A DNA stretch of 42,933 nt from an uncultured bacterium (GTDB lineage: Bacteria; Fidelibacterota; Marinisomatia; Marinisomatales; Marinisomataceae). Positions 29,048-38,240 of this stretch are shown one piece after another. The notes under the pieces are model-generated. The model had not been told where the DNA came from, ran no database searches, and saw only the letters and a list, made by a program, of their open reading frames with translations. Positions within the stretch are counted from its first letter, which is position 1; each line of letters starts with the position of its first letter. Both the position numbers and the translations under genes were made by a program. The stretch covers positions 1-42,933 of the forward strand of contig CAJJCZ010000001.1 in assembly GCA_905182795.1 (NCBI GenBank). The letters run 5' to 3'.

Positions 29048-31144
29048 CTAATTAACGGTTGTTTTCAAAAATAATTTTAAATATTCATTTTCAAATCTCT
29101 GCTTAATCAAACTATTGATTGGAGCCTCTAAATTTGCATCATTATGAATAATATCAAAAGCTTTCATTCTAGCATTTCTAATTATTGGTCCATCAGTAGT
29201 TAAATCAGCAATCCTAAATTTAATAAATCCACTTTGTCTTTCACCAAAAAACTCTCCAGGGCCTCTCAACTTTAAATCTTCATCGGCAATCTCAAATCCA
29301 TTTCTACTTTTAGTTAATACGCTTAAACGTTGTTTTGTATTCGGAGATTCGCTATCGCTACATAGTATACAATAACTAGTAAGTTTTCCTCTACCAACCC
29401 TCCCTCTTAATTGGTGTAGCTGGCTGAGACCAAATCGTTCAGAATTATTAATTAATATAACAGAAGCATTTGGATTGTCAATACCAACTTCCACTACTGT
29501 AGTTGAAACTAAGATTTTAATCTCATGATTCATAAATTGTTCCATTACTTTATTTTTTTGATCTGTATCTAATTTTCCATGCATCAATCCAACGCTTAAG
29601 TCGGGGAAAATATTTTGTCTTAATAACTCATAAGATTCAGATGCAGCATCAAGATCTTGTTTTTCAGTCTCTTCAATTAAAGGATATACGACTATTGCTT
29701 GACCGCCTATTGATATTTTTTCACGAATAAAATTATAGGCCGTGTCTAAGTTTTTTTTCTCAATATGAGAAGTAAATACATCAGGTCTATTCTTTGGCAA
29801 TTCATCAATGGTAGACAAGTCCATATCTCCATTATAGGTTATAGCTAGTGTTCTTGGAATAGGTGTTGCTGTCATTGCCATCAAGTTAGGGACTGTAGAT
29901 TTTTTCAATAACAACTGTCTTTGATTTACTCCAAACCTATGTTGTTCATCTATAATAGATAATCCTAAATTTTTAAAAACTACATCTTTCTGGAATAATG
30001 CATGGGTACCAATAACAATCTTTGATTTACCGCTCTTAATAGATTCAAGTACTTCTTTCTTTTCCTTGGCTTTCAAGCTACCAACTAACAATGAGCACTC
30101 TACTCCAAGGTTTTCATATTCTGATTTAAAGTTTCTGTATAATTGCTTTGCTAATAAATCAGTAGGTGCCATTATTGCAACTTGATAATTATTTTCTACT
30201 ACAACAGAGGTAGCTAAAATAGAAACAATCGTTTTTCCACAACCAACATCCCCTTGTATCATACGATTCATTGGATTTTCTGATAAAAAATCATCAATGA
30301 TTTCTCTAAGAACCTGTTTTTGACTACCAGTCAATTCAAAACTCAAATTTTTAAATATTTGATTATAATATTTAGTCTTAAATCCTATTGGAGTAAAACG
30401 ATTTTCCTTTATTTTCTTTTTTCTTAACGCTAAAAGAATTTGTAAGAAAAAGTGTTCATCAAATTTAAGTCGATGTATTGATTCGTTTAATTTATCAACG
30501 TTATTAGTAAAGTGAATATTTCTCAATGCAGACTCTAGAGAACAAATTTCAAATTCCTTTTGCTGTTTTTCGTCAAAATGATCTTCAATGCTATCAAGAG
30601 ACTCTAAAGCAAGATAAATGATCTTCCTCAAGTTTCTATTATCAAGACCTGACCTCTTTAAATCTTCGGTCAAAGGATATACGGGAATTACAAATCCAGT
30701 ACTGAGCGATATTTCATTCGCATTCAATTTATCATATTCAGGATGCACAATTTGAACGCTTCCTTTATAGTCAGCTACCTTACCATGAACAGCTAATAAA
30801 TCTCCTTCTTTTAGAGATTGATAGATATAATCAGATCCATTAAACCACATCAATCTAACCGAGCCAGTATGATCTGCAAGTGTTGCTGTCAGAAAATTGC
30901 CGCGTTTCATTTTTCTTAAATTAACAGACTTCACTCTACCTACAATATTAACATCCATATCTGTTTTTATAGAGCCTATTAGCTGTATTGATGTTCTATC
31001 TAGATATTTTCTTGGGAAATAATATAATAGATCTTTAATGGTATGAATATTAAGAGATTCTAAGACTTGAGCTCTTCTTGGACCAACGCCCTTAATGTAT
31101 TGAATAGGAGTTTCTAATAAATTAGAAGAATTATTGAGTTCCAT
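29048..31144 (-). CDS. recG: ATP-dependent DNA helicase RecG
   Basis: This 698-aa protein matches RecG. The N-terminal wedge/OB domain includes PIQYIKGVGPRRA and LADHTGSVRLMWFN. Helicase motifs follow: Walker A GDVGCGKT (298-305), APTDLLAKQ, motif II DEQH (399-402) then RFGVNQR, MTATPIPRTLA, and in the second lobe STTVVEVGIDNP, LHQLRGRVGRG and the C-terminal LRGPGEFFGERQSG. It reverses stalled replication forks and branch-migrates Holliday junctions. Confidence 0.97.
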   Translation of the reverse strand: MELNNSSNLLETPIQYIKGVGPRRAQVLESLNIHTIKDLLYYFPRKYLDRTSIQLIGSIKTDMDVNIVGRVKSVNLRKMKRGNFLTATLADHTGSVRLMWFNGSDYIYQSLKEGDLLAVHGKVADYKGSVQIVHPEYDKLNANEISLSTGFVIPVYPLTEDLKRSGLDNRNLRKIIYLALESLDSIEDHFDEKQQKEFEICSLESALRNIHFTNNVDKLNESIHRLKFDEHFFLQILLALRKKKIKENRFTPIGFKTKYYNQIFKNLSFELTGSQKQVLREIIDDFLSENPMNRMIQGDVGCGKTIVSILATSVVVENNYQVAIMAPTDLLAKQLYRNFKSEYENLGVECSLLVGSLKAKEKKEVLESIKSGKSKIVIGTHALFQKDVVFKNLGLSIIDEQHRFGVNQRQLLLKKSTVPNLMAMTATPIPRTLAITYNGDMDLSTIDELPKNRPDVFTSHIEKKNLDTAYNFIREKISIGGQAIVVYPLIEETEKQDLDAASESYELLRQNIFPDLSVGLMHGKLDTDQKNKVMEQFMNHEIKILVSTTVVEVGIDNPNASVILINNSERFGLSQLHQLRGRVGRGKLTSYCILCSDSESPNTKQRLSVLTKSRNGFEIADEDLKLRGPGEFFGERQSGFIKFRIADLTTDGPIIRNARMKAFDIIHNDANLEAPINSLIKQRFENEYLKLFLKTTVN

Positions 31145-31153
31145 AAATGGACA

Positions 31154-32494
31154 TTACTTCCATTCTTTTCTGTATGTATATGTAATCAGCTCAGAGCTAT
31201 TAGGTTGGATCTCTAATGGAAAGTAAATAGTAGATGCGTCGTCTTTGATATACATACTTGAAGATTCTTTAATTACCCAATCTCCAACAATTTTTTCAAT
31301 GGCTTTAACTTTTATAGATGTGTTAGAGGTATTCATAATTTGAATTGATATAGTTGACTCTTCACTTTTATTTTGACGATCAAAATTTAAGATTCTACGT
31401 TTACCTATAATATCAAATGCTTTTCCTGCATCCAATACAGCGTTACCACCCTTGTATAGTTGACTCAAATTATTTTTACCAATGAAGGATAATTCTCCAT
31501 TTATATCTTTTTCATAAAGATAGACTACACCAGAAGGTAGGGGTAACTCTAAATTATTTTCTTTAGAATTCTCAAATGAAATCTCAATACTTAGTGGCTC
31601 ATCTTTTTGATCACGTTCTGAATTTTGAAAAATATATTTCTTTTCATATTCTATTTCTGTTTTAGGCATTAAAGGAAATTGAATAGTCTCCAGAGCTTTT
31701 AAATTCATATTACTTCCTAAACTAAAAATATAAAAATCTCCTAACTGATTTGTTTTTTCAGTCATTCCCGACATCCTAGAAGCAACCATTGCCATATTAT
31801 TAGGTTTGCTTCTACCAATAGGAACTAATCCCTCTACAACCTTTATATCTACTCCCAGTAAATTCATATTAGAGCCATTAACTACTTCAGCGTTTATACT
31901 AAGAGCTGCATTAGAGCCTATACTATCTAACTGTAGTTTATAGATTGGCTTCCAGCTAAAACCTGAGGTCAAGTAAGTCAACTCTGCTGTAATACTATTT
32001 AAGCCTTCAGAAAAAATTTCCCACGAAATTTGTGGAGTAAATTTATTTTGAATTTGTTTTGATTTTAGTAAAACGTATTCAATTCTAGATCTTTGAAAAA
32101 TCATAAGTCCTTTATTTGTATTAATAGACACAGATGACGAATTAATATCTAATAAAGCTCCTTGTACTGCAGAATCATTTGTGGGTTTAACCTCGACTAA
32201 TGATCCAATATTTTTTTTAAGATAAGAATCTGTAGAATAAAAATTCTTATTTAATGTTTGAGATCCAACTTCTACGCCTTCAATATTTAAAAAAGGTGAA
32301 TCAAACACAATATTTGGTGAAAGATTGTTAAAAGATGTATTATTTTTTCCATCTTTTAAATTCCATAAAATTGGTTCTTTTATGACAGCAAAGCTATCTT
32401 TATAGATTGTTAAAGTTCTATTATTTTGAATTGGCTCTACTTGCTGAGCAAGTAGAATATTTAGAGTAAATATTACTATTAATAATTTTTTCAT
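31154..32494 (-). CDS. DUF4139-like exported beta-rich protein
   Basis: This 446-aa protein has a signal peptide (KKLLIVIFTLNILLAQQ). The middle carries ELTYLTSGFSWKPIYKLQLD followed by LSINAEVVNGSNMNL and VKVVEG-like strands, the hallmark of DUF4139. The region before it (GALLDINSSSVSINTNKGL) resembles the small beta-barrel insert of these proteins. The usual DUF4140 N-terminal domain is weak or absent. The family is common in FCB and other bacteria with unknown function, probably periplasmic or outer-membrane attached. Its stop overlaps recG region closely and its start overlaps the valS stop by ATGA. Confidence 0.75.
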   Translation of the reverse strand: MKKLLIVIFTLNILLAQQVEPIQNNRTLTIYKDSFAVIKEPILWNLKDGKNNTSFNNLSPNIVFDSPFLNIEGVEVGSQTLNKNFYSTDSYLKKNIGSLVEVKPTNDSAVQGALLDINSSSVSINTNKGLMIFQRSRIEYVLLKSKQIQNKFTPQISWEIFSEGLNSITAELTYLTSGFSWKPIYKLQLDSIGSNAALSINAEVVNGSNMNLLGVDIKVVEGLVPIGRSKPNNMAMVASRMSGMTEKTNQLGDFYIFSLGSNMNLKALETIQFPLMPKTEIEYEKKYIFQNSERDQKDEPLSIEISFENSKENNLELPLPSGVVYLYEKDINGELSFIGKNNLSQLYKGGNAVLDAGKAFDIIGKRRILNFDRQNKSEESTISIQIMNTSNTSIKVKAIEKIVGDWVIKESSSMYIKDDASTIYFPLEIQPNSSELITYTYRKEWK

Positions 32495-35127
32495 TTTAAC
32501 ATACCAATATTGGCAATTATTTTTTCTCTTTCAATGATAAAATCATCTAATTTACTTTTTTCATGATTAACAATTTTTTCCGGTGCTTTATCTGTAAATG
32601 CTTTATTGCTTAATTTTGTTTGAATTCCTACAATAAAACTGTCAATATCCTTTAATCTTTTATTCAATTTTAGTATTTCTTCTTTAGGATCAACTAAATC
32701 TCCCAATGGTACATATGTAACACAATTTTTACATATACCAACTGCAGATTGCTCTGGCTTGTCTAGATTTATTTCAATATCTAAGCTTTCTAGATTAGTT
32801 AAAGACATAATCATACTTTTCAAACTATTGAATAATAATTCATCAGCAGCATTTTTAACAGAAATTGATGCACTAATTTTCTTAGTTGGTGCTACGTTTA
32901 ATTCTGATCTAATTGTACGAATTGCAATCACTACTTCTTTTAAAGAGGCTACTTTATTTTCATTATATTTTAGTCTATTGGAGCCAATAGTTGGCCAAGC
33001 AGATACAATAATATCTGTATCTGAATCATTTTTTAAATAACTCCAAATTTCTTCCGTTATAAAAGGAGCAATAGGATGTAATATTAATAAGACTTTCTTC
33101 AATACTTCCTTAGAAACAAGGAATGCATTATTTTTTTCTAATTTATCTGAGCTATTAAATTTGATTTTAGCAATTTCAATATACCAATTACAAAATTCAT
33201 TCCATGTAAAATCATAGATTACTTTGATTGCTTCATTAAATTGATAATTATCATAGTGAATATTTACTTTTTCAAGAGTAGTATCGAGCTTTGAAAGGAT
33301 CCATCTATCATATATATCCAATGACTCTTTATCTAAGGAGTCAGTAAAATTTTCTTCATGATTGATCATAATAAATCTGCTGGCATTCCAAATTTTATTC
33401 ATGAAATTTCTACCTATTTCTAAACCATTCTCAGAGAAATAGACATCCGATCCTTGCGGAGACATTAACATAATTGAAAATCTAGTCGCATCTGTACCAT
33501 ATTTTTCAAACAATTCAATTGGATCTGGCGAATTTCCAAGAGATTTACTTAATTTTCTTCCAGTATCATCTCTTAAGATGCTAGTAAAATAAACATCTTT
33601 AAATGGTATTTCATCTAAGAATTCTATACCAGAAATAATCATTCTTGCCACCCAGAAAAATATAATATCTGGACCGGTCACCAATATATCAGTTGGATAA
33701 TATTGTTTTATCAATTTTTTATTATTAGGCCAACCATGAACTCCGAATGGCCATAACCATGAACTAAACCATGTATCTAACACATCTTCTTCTTGCTCCC
33801 AATTTTCAATATCTTCAGGTGGAGTTGTAGATACATACCAATTTTCTGGGTTACTATAATCAGAACCTTTTTTATACCATACTGGAATACGATGACCCCA
33901 ATATAATTGGCGACTAATACACCAATCTTGGATATTATCCATCCAATGATTATATGTTTTCACCCAATGATTAGGATAAAATTTTATTTCACCTGACTTA
34001 ACCACTTCCATAGCAGGCTTAGAAAGTTCTTTCATCTTTAGAAACCATTGATTAGATAAATAATACTCTATTGGGACATCTCCTCTTTCAGAATATCCTA
34101 TCTTATGAGTATAGTCTTCTTCTTTTAGTAAAGAACCTTCTACTTCTAAATCGTTAATAATCTGCTTTCTAGCTTTTTCTCTAGTCATCCCAATATATTT
34201 ATCAGGAGCATTAGAATTGATTGATCCATCTGGATTCATAATATTTAACATTTCCAGTGCATGATTTTTTCCAACATTATAGTCGTTTGGATCATGTGCA
34301 GGTGTAATTTTAACACAACCTGTACCAAATTCAGGGTCTACCATTTTATCGGCAATAATTGGAATAGTTTTATTAACAAGAGGTAAAACTGCATTTTTAC
34401 CAATCAAATTTTTAAATCTTTCATCTGATGGATTTACTGCTATAGCAGCATCACCAAGCATTGTCTCTGGCCTGGTAGTTGCAATTTCAATAAATGTATC
34501 AGAGTCTTGAACTTGATATTTTATATACCAAAGCTTACCTTGAACTTCTTTAAAAATGACCTCTTCATCACTTAAGGCAGTTTGAGATTTTGGACACCAA
34601 TTAACTAGTCTATTTCCTTTATGAATTAGCCCTTTATTGTATAATCTTACAAATGATTCTAGAACAGCATTAGAATAGTCTTTATCCATTGTGAAAGTAA
34701 GCTTATCCCAGTCACATGAATTGCCTAATTTTTGCTGTTGTTCAAGAATAATCCCGCCATATTTCTCTTTCCAATCCCATGCATGGGTTAAAAATTCTTC
34801 TCTGGAAATATCTTTTTTATTAATTCCTTTATCTTCTAGCATTTTAGATACTTTTGATTCAGTAGCTATGGAAGCATGGTCTGTTCCAGGAATCCAAGAT
34901 ACATTCTTTCCTTCCATTCTTGCTTTTCTAGTGAGTATATCCTGTATAGTGTTATTTAAAACATGTCCCATTGTCAGCTTACCAGTAACATTGGGTGGTG
35001 GAATTACAATAGTATAATTTTCCTTATCTTCCGATGGTGATGAAGAAAAATAGTTCTTTCCCATCCAATAGTCGTACCATTTTTTTTCTAAAATGCTTGG
35101 AGAGTATTTTGAATCTAGTAGTTTCAT
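32491..35127 (-). CDS. valS: Valyl-tRNA synthetase
   Basis: This 878-aa class I synthetase has PPPNVTGKLTMGH (HIGH motif, 43-55), the editing (CP1) domain with TTRPETMLGD and PAHDPNDY, DTWFSSWLWP (451-460), and KLSKS (525-529). A C-terminal anticodon-binding part and a coiled-coil arm (about 810-878) complete it. TWFSSWLWP is typical of FCB enzymes. The segment 418-448, which in many bacteria carries a zinc-binding CxxC pair, has no cysteine here, and the early CPxC motif reads CPKS. It overlaps glmM and the DUF4139 gene by four bases each. Confidence 0.97.
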   Translation of the reverse strand: MKLLDSKYSPSILEKKWYDYWMGKNYFSSSPSEDKENYTIVIPPPNVTGKLTMGHVLNNTIQDILTRKARMEGKNVSWIPGTDHASIATESKVSKMLEDKGINKKDISREEFLTHAWDWKEKYGGIILEQQQKLGNSCDWDKLTFTMDKDYSNAVLESFVRLYNKGLIHKGNRLVNWCPKSQTALSDEEVIFKEVQGKLWYIKYQVQDSDTFIEIATTRPETMLGDAAIAVNPSDERFKNLIGKNAVLPLVNKTIPIIADKMVDPEFGTGCVKITPAHDPNDYNVGKNHALEMLNIMNPDGSINSNAPDKYIGMTREKARKQIINDLEVEGSLLKEEDYTHKIGYSERGDVPIEYYLSNQWFLKMKELSKPAMEVVKSGEIKFYPNHWVKTYNHWMDNIQDWCISRQLYWGHRIPVWYKKGSDYSNPENWYVSTTPPEDIENWEQEEDVLDTWFSSWLWPFGVHGWPNNKKLIKQYYPTDILVTGPDIIFFWVARMIISGIEFLDEIPFKDVYFTSILRDDTGRKLSKSLGNSPDPIELFEKYGTDATRFSIMLMSPQGSDVYFSENGLEIGRNFMNKIWNASRFIMINHEENFTDSLDKESLDIYDRWILSKLDTTLEKVNIHYDNYQFNEAIKVIYDFTWNEFCNWYIEIAKIKFNSSDKLEKNNAFLVSKEVLKKVLLILHPIAPFITEEIWSYLKNDSDTDIIVSAWPTIGSNRLKYNENKVASLKEVVIAIRTIRSELNVAPTKKISASISVKNAADELLFNSLKSMIMSLTNLESLDIEINLDKPEQSAVGICKNCVTYVPLGDLVDPKEEILKLNKRLKDIDSFIVGIQTKLSNKAFTDKAPEKIVNHEKSKLDDFIIEREKIIANIGMLK

Positions 35128-36437
35128 TTTAAATAATCTTTTAAAGTTTGGATTAACTTATTTACTTCATTCCTAGTTTTTGCTTCAGCAAAAATTCTAA
35201 TTATTGGCTCAGTATTTGATTTTCTAATATGAATCCATTTATTAGGCCAACTAAATTTAATTCCATCATCTTGGTTAATTTGGTCACAATCGAATAGAGT
35301 AGCAAGGCTATCAAAATCTATTGAATCATCTATATTAATTTTATCTTTAATAAATACATATTGAGGAATCTCAGAAATAATTTCATTCATAAGTTTATCA
35401 TCGTTGGATAGAAGATTTAATACCATTGCTATAGCAACTAAAGAATCTCTTCCAAGATGAACTTCTTTTAAAATCACTCCACCGTTTCCTTCTCCTCCAA
35501 TACTAATATTTAATTCTTTCATCTTTTCAACAACATGAGCTTCACCAATTTTTGTTCTAATTGAACCTGATGAAACATCATCAATCATTCTTGATGTAGA
35601 TAAATTTGTTACTATGGTACTGTCTTGATAATTAATAAAATTTTTAAAGGCTAGAACTAAAGTATACTCTTCACCAACAGCTTCACCTGTATTTGAGACT
35701 ATAGATAGTCTATCTCCATCTGGATCGGTAGCAAAACCAATATCAGCACCGACTTCTAAAACTTTTTCTTCTAAATCTTTCAAATTTTCTGCAAGTGGTT
35801 CAGCAACTCTTGTAAAATTACCATCACCATTACAATTAATTATTGTCACATCACACCCTAACTCTTTACATAGTTGTGGTAAAATATTGGAACCACCCCC
35901 ATTAACTGCATCTATTACTACTTTAAATTTTTTAGATTGAATAAAATTAATATTAATACATTGTGCAGCAAATACTTTAGCAATGTGTTCTTCATCTGCA
36001 GAAGTATAATCTGATACTTCTCCTATTACTTCTGATTCATTTAGCACCAACTTATTATCTACGGATGTAAATAAGGTATTACACTGGCCTGGCGATAAGA
36101 ATGTGCCATCTTTTTGAAGAAATTTTAATCCATTATATTCAGTTGGATTGTGGCTAGCTGTAATTACAATTCCACCATCATATTTATCTTTTTCTGTCAT
36201 TAATTGAATAGTAGGAGTTGTTGACAGGTCACAGCTATCTACATTGACTCCATATTTAGTAAGGGCATTAATAACCCATTGTGATATTTCTTTACCAGAA
36301 GACCTACCATCTCTTCCAATGACACATGAAGTAATATTTTGATTAGAAATAAATGACATAATATATTGATTAATCATTTGGGGACTGAAATCATCTTTGA
36401 CAATACCTCTGAGTCCTGATGCACTTCTTATAAGCAT
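35124..36437 (-). CDS. glmM: Phosphoglucosamine mutase-like phosphohexomutase
   Basis: This 437-aa alpha-D-phosphohexomutase starts SASGLRG. It has the phosphoserine loop TASHNPTEYNGLKF (S95), the metal loop ATDPDGDR, the sugar-binding GGEGNGG and the phosphate-binding RKSNTEPIIR. GGEGNGGVI followed by LGRDSLV is the pattern of Bacteroidota-type GlmM, which makes glucosamine-1-phosphate for UDP-GlcNAc. Some relatives act as phosphomannomutases, so mannose-phosphate conversion is the alternative. It lies upstream of valS with an ATGA overlap and 48 bases downstream of rpsU. Confidence 0.85.
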   Translation of the reverse strand: MLIRSASGLRGIVKDDFSPQMINQYIMSFISNQNITSCVIGRDGRSSGKEISQWVINALTKYGVNVDSCDLSTTPTIQLMTEKDKYDGGIVITASHNPTEYNGLKFLQKDGTFLSPGQCNTLFTSVDNKLVLNESEVIGEVSDYTSADEEHIAKVFAAQCININFIQSKKFKVVIDAVNGGGSNILPQLCKELGCDVTIINCNGDGNFTRVAEPLAENLKDLEEKVLEVGADIGFATDPDGDRLSIVSNTGEAVGEEYTLVLAFKNFINYQDSTIVTNLSTSRMIDDVSSGSIRTKIGEAHVVEKMKELNISIGGEGNGGVILKEVHLGRDSLVAIAMVLNLLSNDDKLMNEIISEIPQYVFIKDKINIDDSIDFDSLATLFDCDQINQDDGIKFSWPNKWIHIRKSNTEPIIRIFAEAKTRNEVNKLIQTLKDYLK

Positions 36438-36485
36438 ATCGGAGATTAGAACATTTTTTGGAAAATAGAAAGAGGAGTTATTCGA

Positions 36486-36680
36486 CTAATTATTGAATTT
36501 TGCTAGTCTAATAGCTCTACGAATAGTTTGTTTTTTTGCAATTCTTTTGGTGACACTTGGTTTTTCGTAAAAAGCTTTTCTTTTTACATCTTTAAGTACG
36601 CCAGAACGCTCCCATTTTTTTTTGAAACGTCTTAACGCTCTTTCAAGCGATTCATTGTCTTTTATATTTACTTCTATCAT
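36486..36680 (-). CDS. rpsU: 30S ribosomal protein S21
   Basis: The start at 36680 gives 64 aa, the normal S21 length, beginning MIEVNIKDNESLERALRRFKK. The frame runs open to 36755, but the extra 25 residues are hydrophobic and unlike S21. Conserved features are WERSGVLKDVKRKAFYEKPSV and the basic C-terminus KRIAKKQTIRRAIRLAK. S21 binds the 3' end of 16S rRNA in the small subunit. No Shine-Dalgarno sequence precedes the start, whereas several neighbours have one. The gene is isolated by short gaps on both sides. Confidence 0.95.
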   Translation of the reverse strand: MIEVNIKDNESLERALRRFKKKWERSGVLKDVKRKAFYEKPSVTKRIAKKQTIRRAIRLAKFNN

Positions 36681-36688
36681 AGTGCGGA

Positions 36689-36717
36689 AACTTAACGATA
36701 AAAATGAGAAATGCCAA
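36689..36717 (-). promoter_or_regulatory. Possible promoter for rpsU
   Basis: On the minus strand TTGGCA (36712-36717) lies 17 bases from TAAGTT (36689-36694). The -35 is good and the -10 poor. The -10 ends only eight bases before the ATG, which would give an almost leaderless transcript. The element overlaps the end of rsmA. Confidence 0.25.
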
Positions 36718-36720
36718 TTA

Positions 36721-37479
36721 TCATATAATATTATTGGATATGTCGATAAACTCATCCACTGTTAACTGCTCCGGTCTTCTCTTAAAATCTATCTTACAAG
36801 TATCTAAATCAATATCTAGTGTTGATAATGAATTTCTTAACATTTTTCTTCTCTGATTAAATGCCATCCTTACTACTTGACTGAATTTCTTAATATCTAC
36901 ATCATTCTTATTAAAGCCTGATCTTTTTTCGATAGAAATAAACGCAGATTGTACTTTTGGCCTAGGAATAAAGACATTAGGTGAAATAGAAAAACAAATT
37001 TTAATATCAAAAAATAACCCCGTCATAACAGTCACTCGACTATAATCTTTTGTACCTATCTTTCCTGTTAAACGTTGAGCAACTTCTTTCTGCACCATCA
37101 AATATGCTCTATCCCAACTATCGATATGATCAATTAACCAAAAAATAATTGGGGAAGTAATATTGTAAGGTATATTGCCTACAACTACTGGAGAATTAAT
37201 CTTTAAGCTATTTAAATCTACTTTTAAGATATCTTGATTAATAATCTTTAAGCCTGACAACTTTTCATGTACCTCTAAAATTTTAATTAAATCAGGATCT
37301 ATCTCTACCATAGATAAACTTTTCGCAACATCAACTAACTTTTCGCTTAAAGCTCCTTGTCCCGGACCAATCTCTAATACATTTTCATTGTCAGTAATAT
37401 TAATTGTCTTAATGATTTTATCTAATAGATTATTATCTACAAGAAAATTTTGGCCCCATTTTTTTTTAGCGAATACCAT
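36721..37479 (-). CDS. rsmA: 16S rRNA (adenine-1518/1519-N6) dimethyltransferase
   Basis: This 252-aa SAM-dependent methyltransferase has the KWGQNFLVD N-terminus, motif I EIGPGQG (36-42), the acidic VEIDPDL, motif IV NIPY (102-105) with NITSPII, and the RPKVQSAFI motif typical of KsgA/RsmA. It dimethylates two adenines in the 3' helix of 16S rRNA as a late assembly checkpoint. It joins the TatD-like gene as TAATG and sits upstream of rpsU, whose product binds nearby in the 30S. Confidence 0.96.
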   Translation of the reverse strand: MVFAKKKWGQNFLVDNNLLDKIIKTINITDNENVLEIGPGQGALSEKLVDVAKSLSMVEIDPDLIKILEVHEKLSGLKIINQDILKVDLNSLKINSPVVVGNIPYNITSPIIFWLIDHIDSWDRAYLMVQKEVAQRLTGKIGTKDYSRVTVMTGLFFDIKICFSISPNVFIPRPKVQSAFISIEKRSGFNKNDVDIKKFSQVVRMAFNQRRKMLRNSLSTLDIDLDTCKIDFKRRPEQLTVDEFIDISNNII

Positions 37480-38240
37480 TATATTTTAAAAAATAGCTCA
37501 GCGTTATTTGTCGTTTCTTTTGCTATTTCTTCAAATTCTATATCTAGCAAATTTGATACGAATAATGCTATATCTTTAACATATTTTGGCTCATTTGGCT
37601 TACCTCTAAACGGTTGAGGAGCTAGAAAAGGACAATCTGTTTCTAATACAAAATCTTTGAGCGTAATATTTTGAATTGCAGACTGATTAATAGAATTATT
37701 AAATGTGACATTACCCGAAAAAGATAATAATACATTTAAACTAAGCAATTTTTCAGCAAAACTTATATCACTTGAATAGCAATGAGCTAAAGCTTTATCA
37801 AATGGATATCTTTTAAGAACTTCTAAGATATCTTTATCTGCATCTCGATTATGAAAGATAATTGGAAGTGATAATGATTCAGCTAATTCCATTTGCTCTA
37901 TCATCACTTTCTCTTGAATATCTTTTGGAGATATATTTCTATAGTGATCAATACCTATTTCACCTATAGCTACTACTTTTTTACTACTAAGCGCAAGATT
38001 TTCAAGATCTTTTATATAATCTTTAGGGGTATCTTTTGAATCATGAGGATGAATGCCAACTGCAGCATAAACATTATCATATTTATTTGCTATATCTACG
38101 GATTGTTTAGATGTACTTAAATCAGTTCCAATGCATACAATTTTTTTAACATCATTCTTATTTGCTTCATCTAATACTCTATCTAGATTATTATATATAT
38201 CGTCATAATATAAGTGAGCATGTGTATCAATAAGTGTCAT
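37479..38240 (-). CDS. TatD-family metal-dependent hydrolase (YcfH-like)
   Basis: This 253-aa TIM-barrel hydrolase has metal ligands H7-x-H9 in DTHAHL, E94 in GEIGID, H130 in FHNRDA, H153 in AHCYS and a late Asp in ETDCPFLAPQPFRGK. TatD proteins are DNases or nucleases of uncertain natural substrate. The EIGIDHYR and PFRGKPNEP motifs fit the YcfH/TatD group. Neighbours metG and holB upstream and rsmA downstream are a common arrangement in bacteria. It overlaps metG by ATGA. Confidence 0.93.
   Translation of the reverse strand: MTLIDTHAHLYYDDIYNNLDRVLDEANKNDVKKIVCIGTDLSTSKQSVDIANKYDNVYAAVGIHPHDSKDTPKDYIKDLENLALSSKKVVAIGEIGIDHYRNISPKDIQEKVMIEQMELAESLSLPIIFHNRDADKDILEVLKRYPFDKALAHCYSSDISFAEKLLSLNVLLSFSGNVTFNNSINQSAIQNITLKDFVLETDCPFLAPQPFRGKPNEPKYVKDIALFVSNLLDIEFEEIAKETTNNAELFFKI

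Noticed and set aside
36486-36755. Longer S21 starting at 36755
   Set aside because: The added N-terminus is hydrophobic and absent in S21. The protein from 36680 has the expected length and start sequence.
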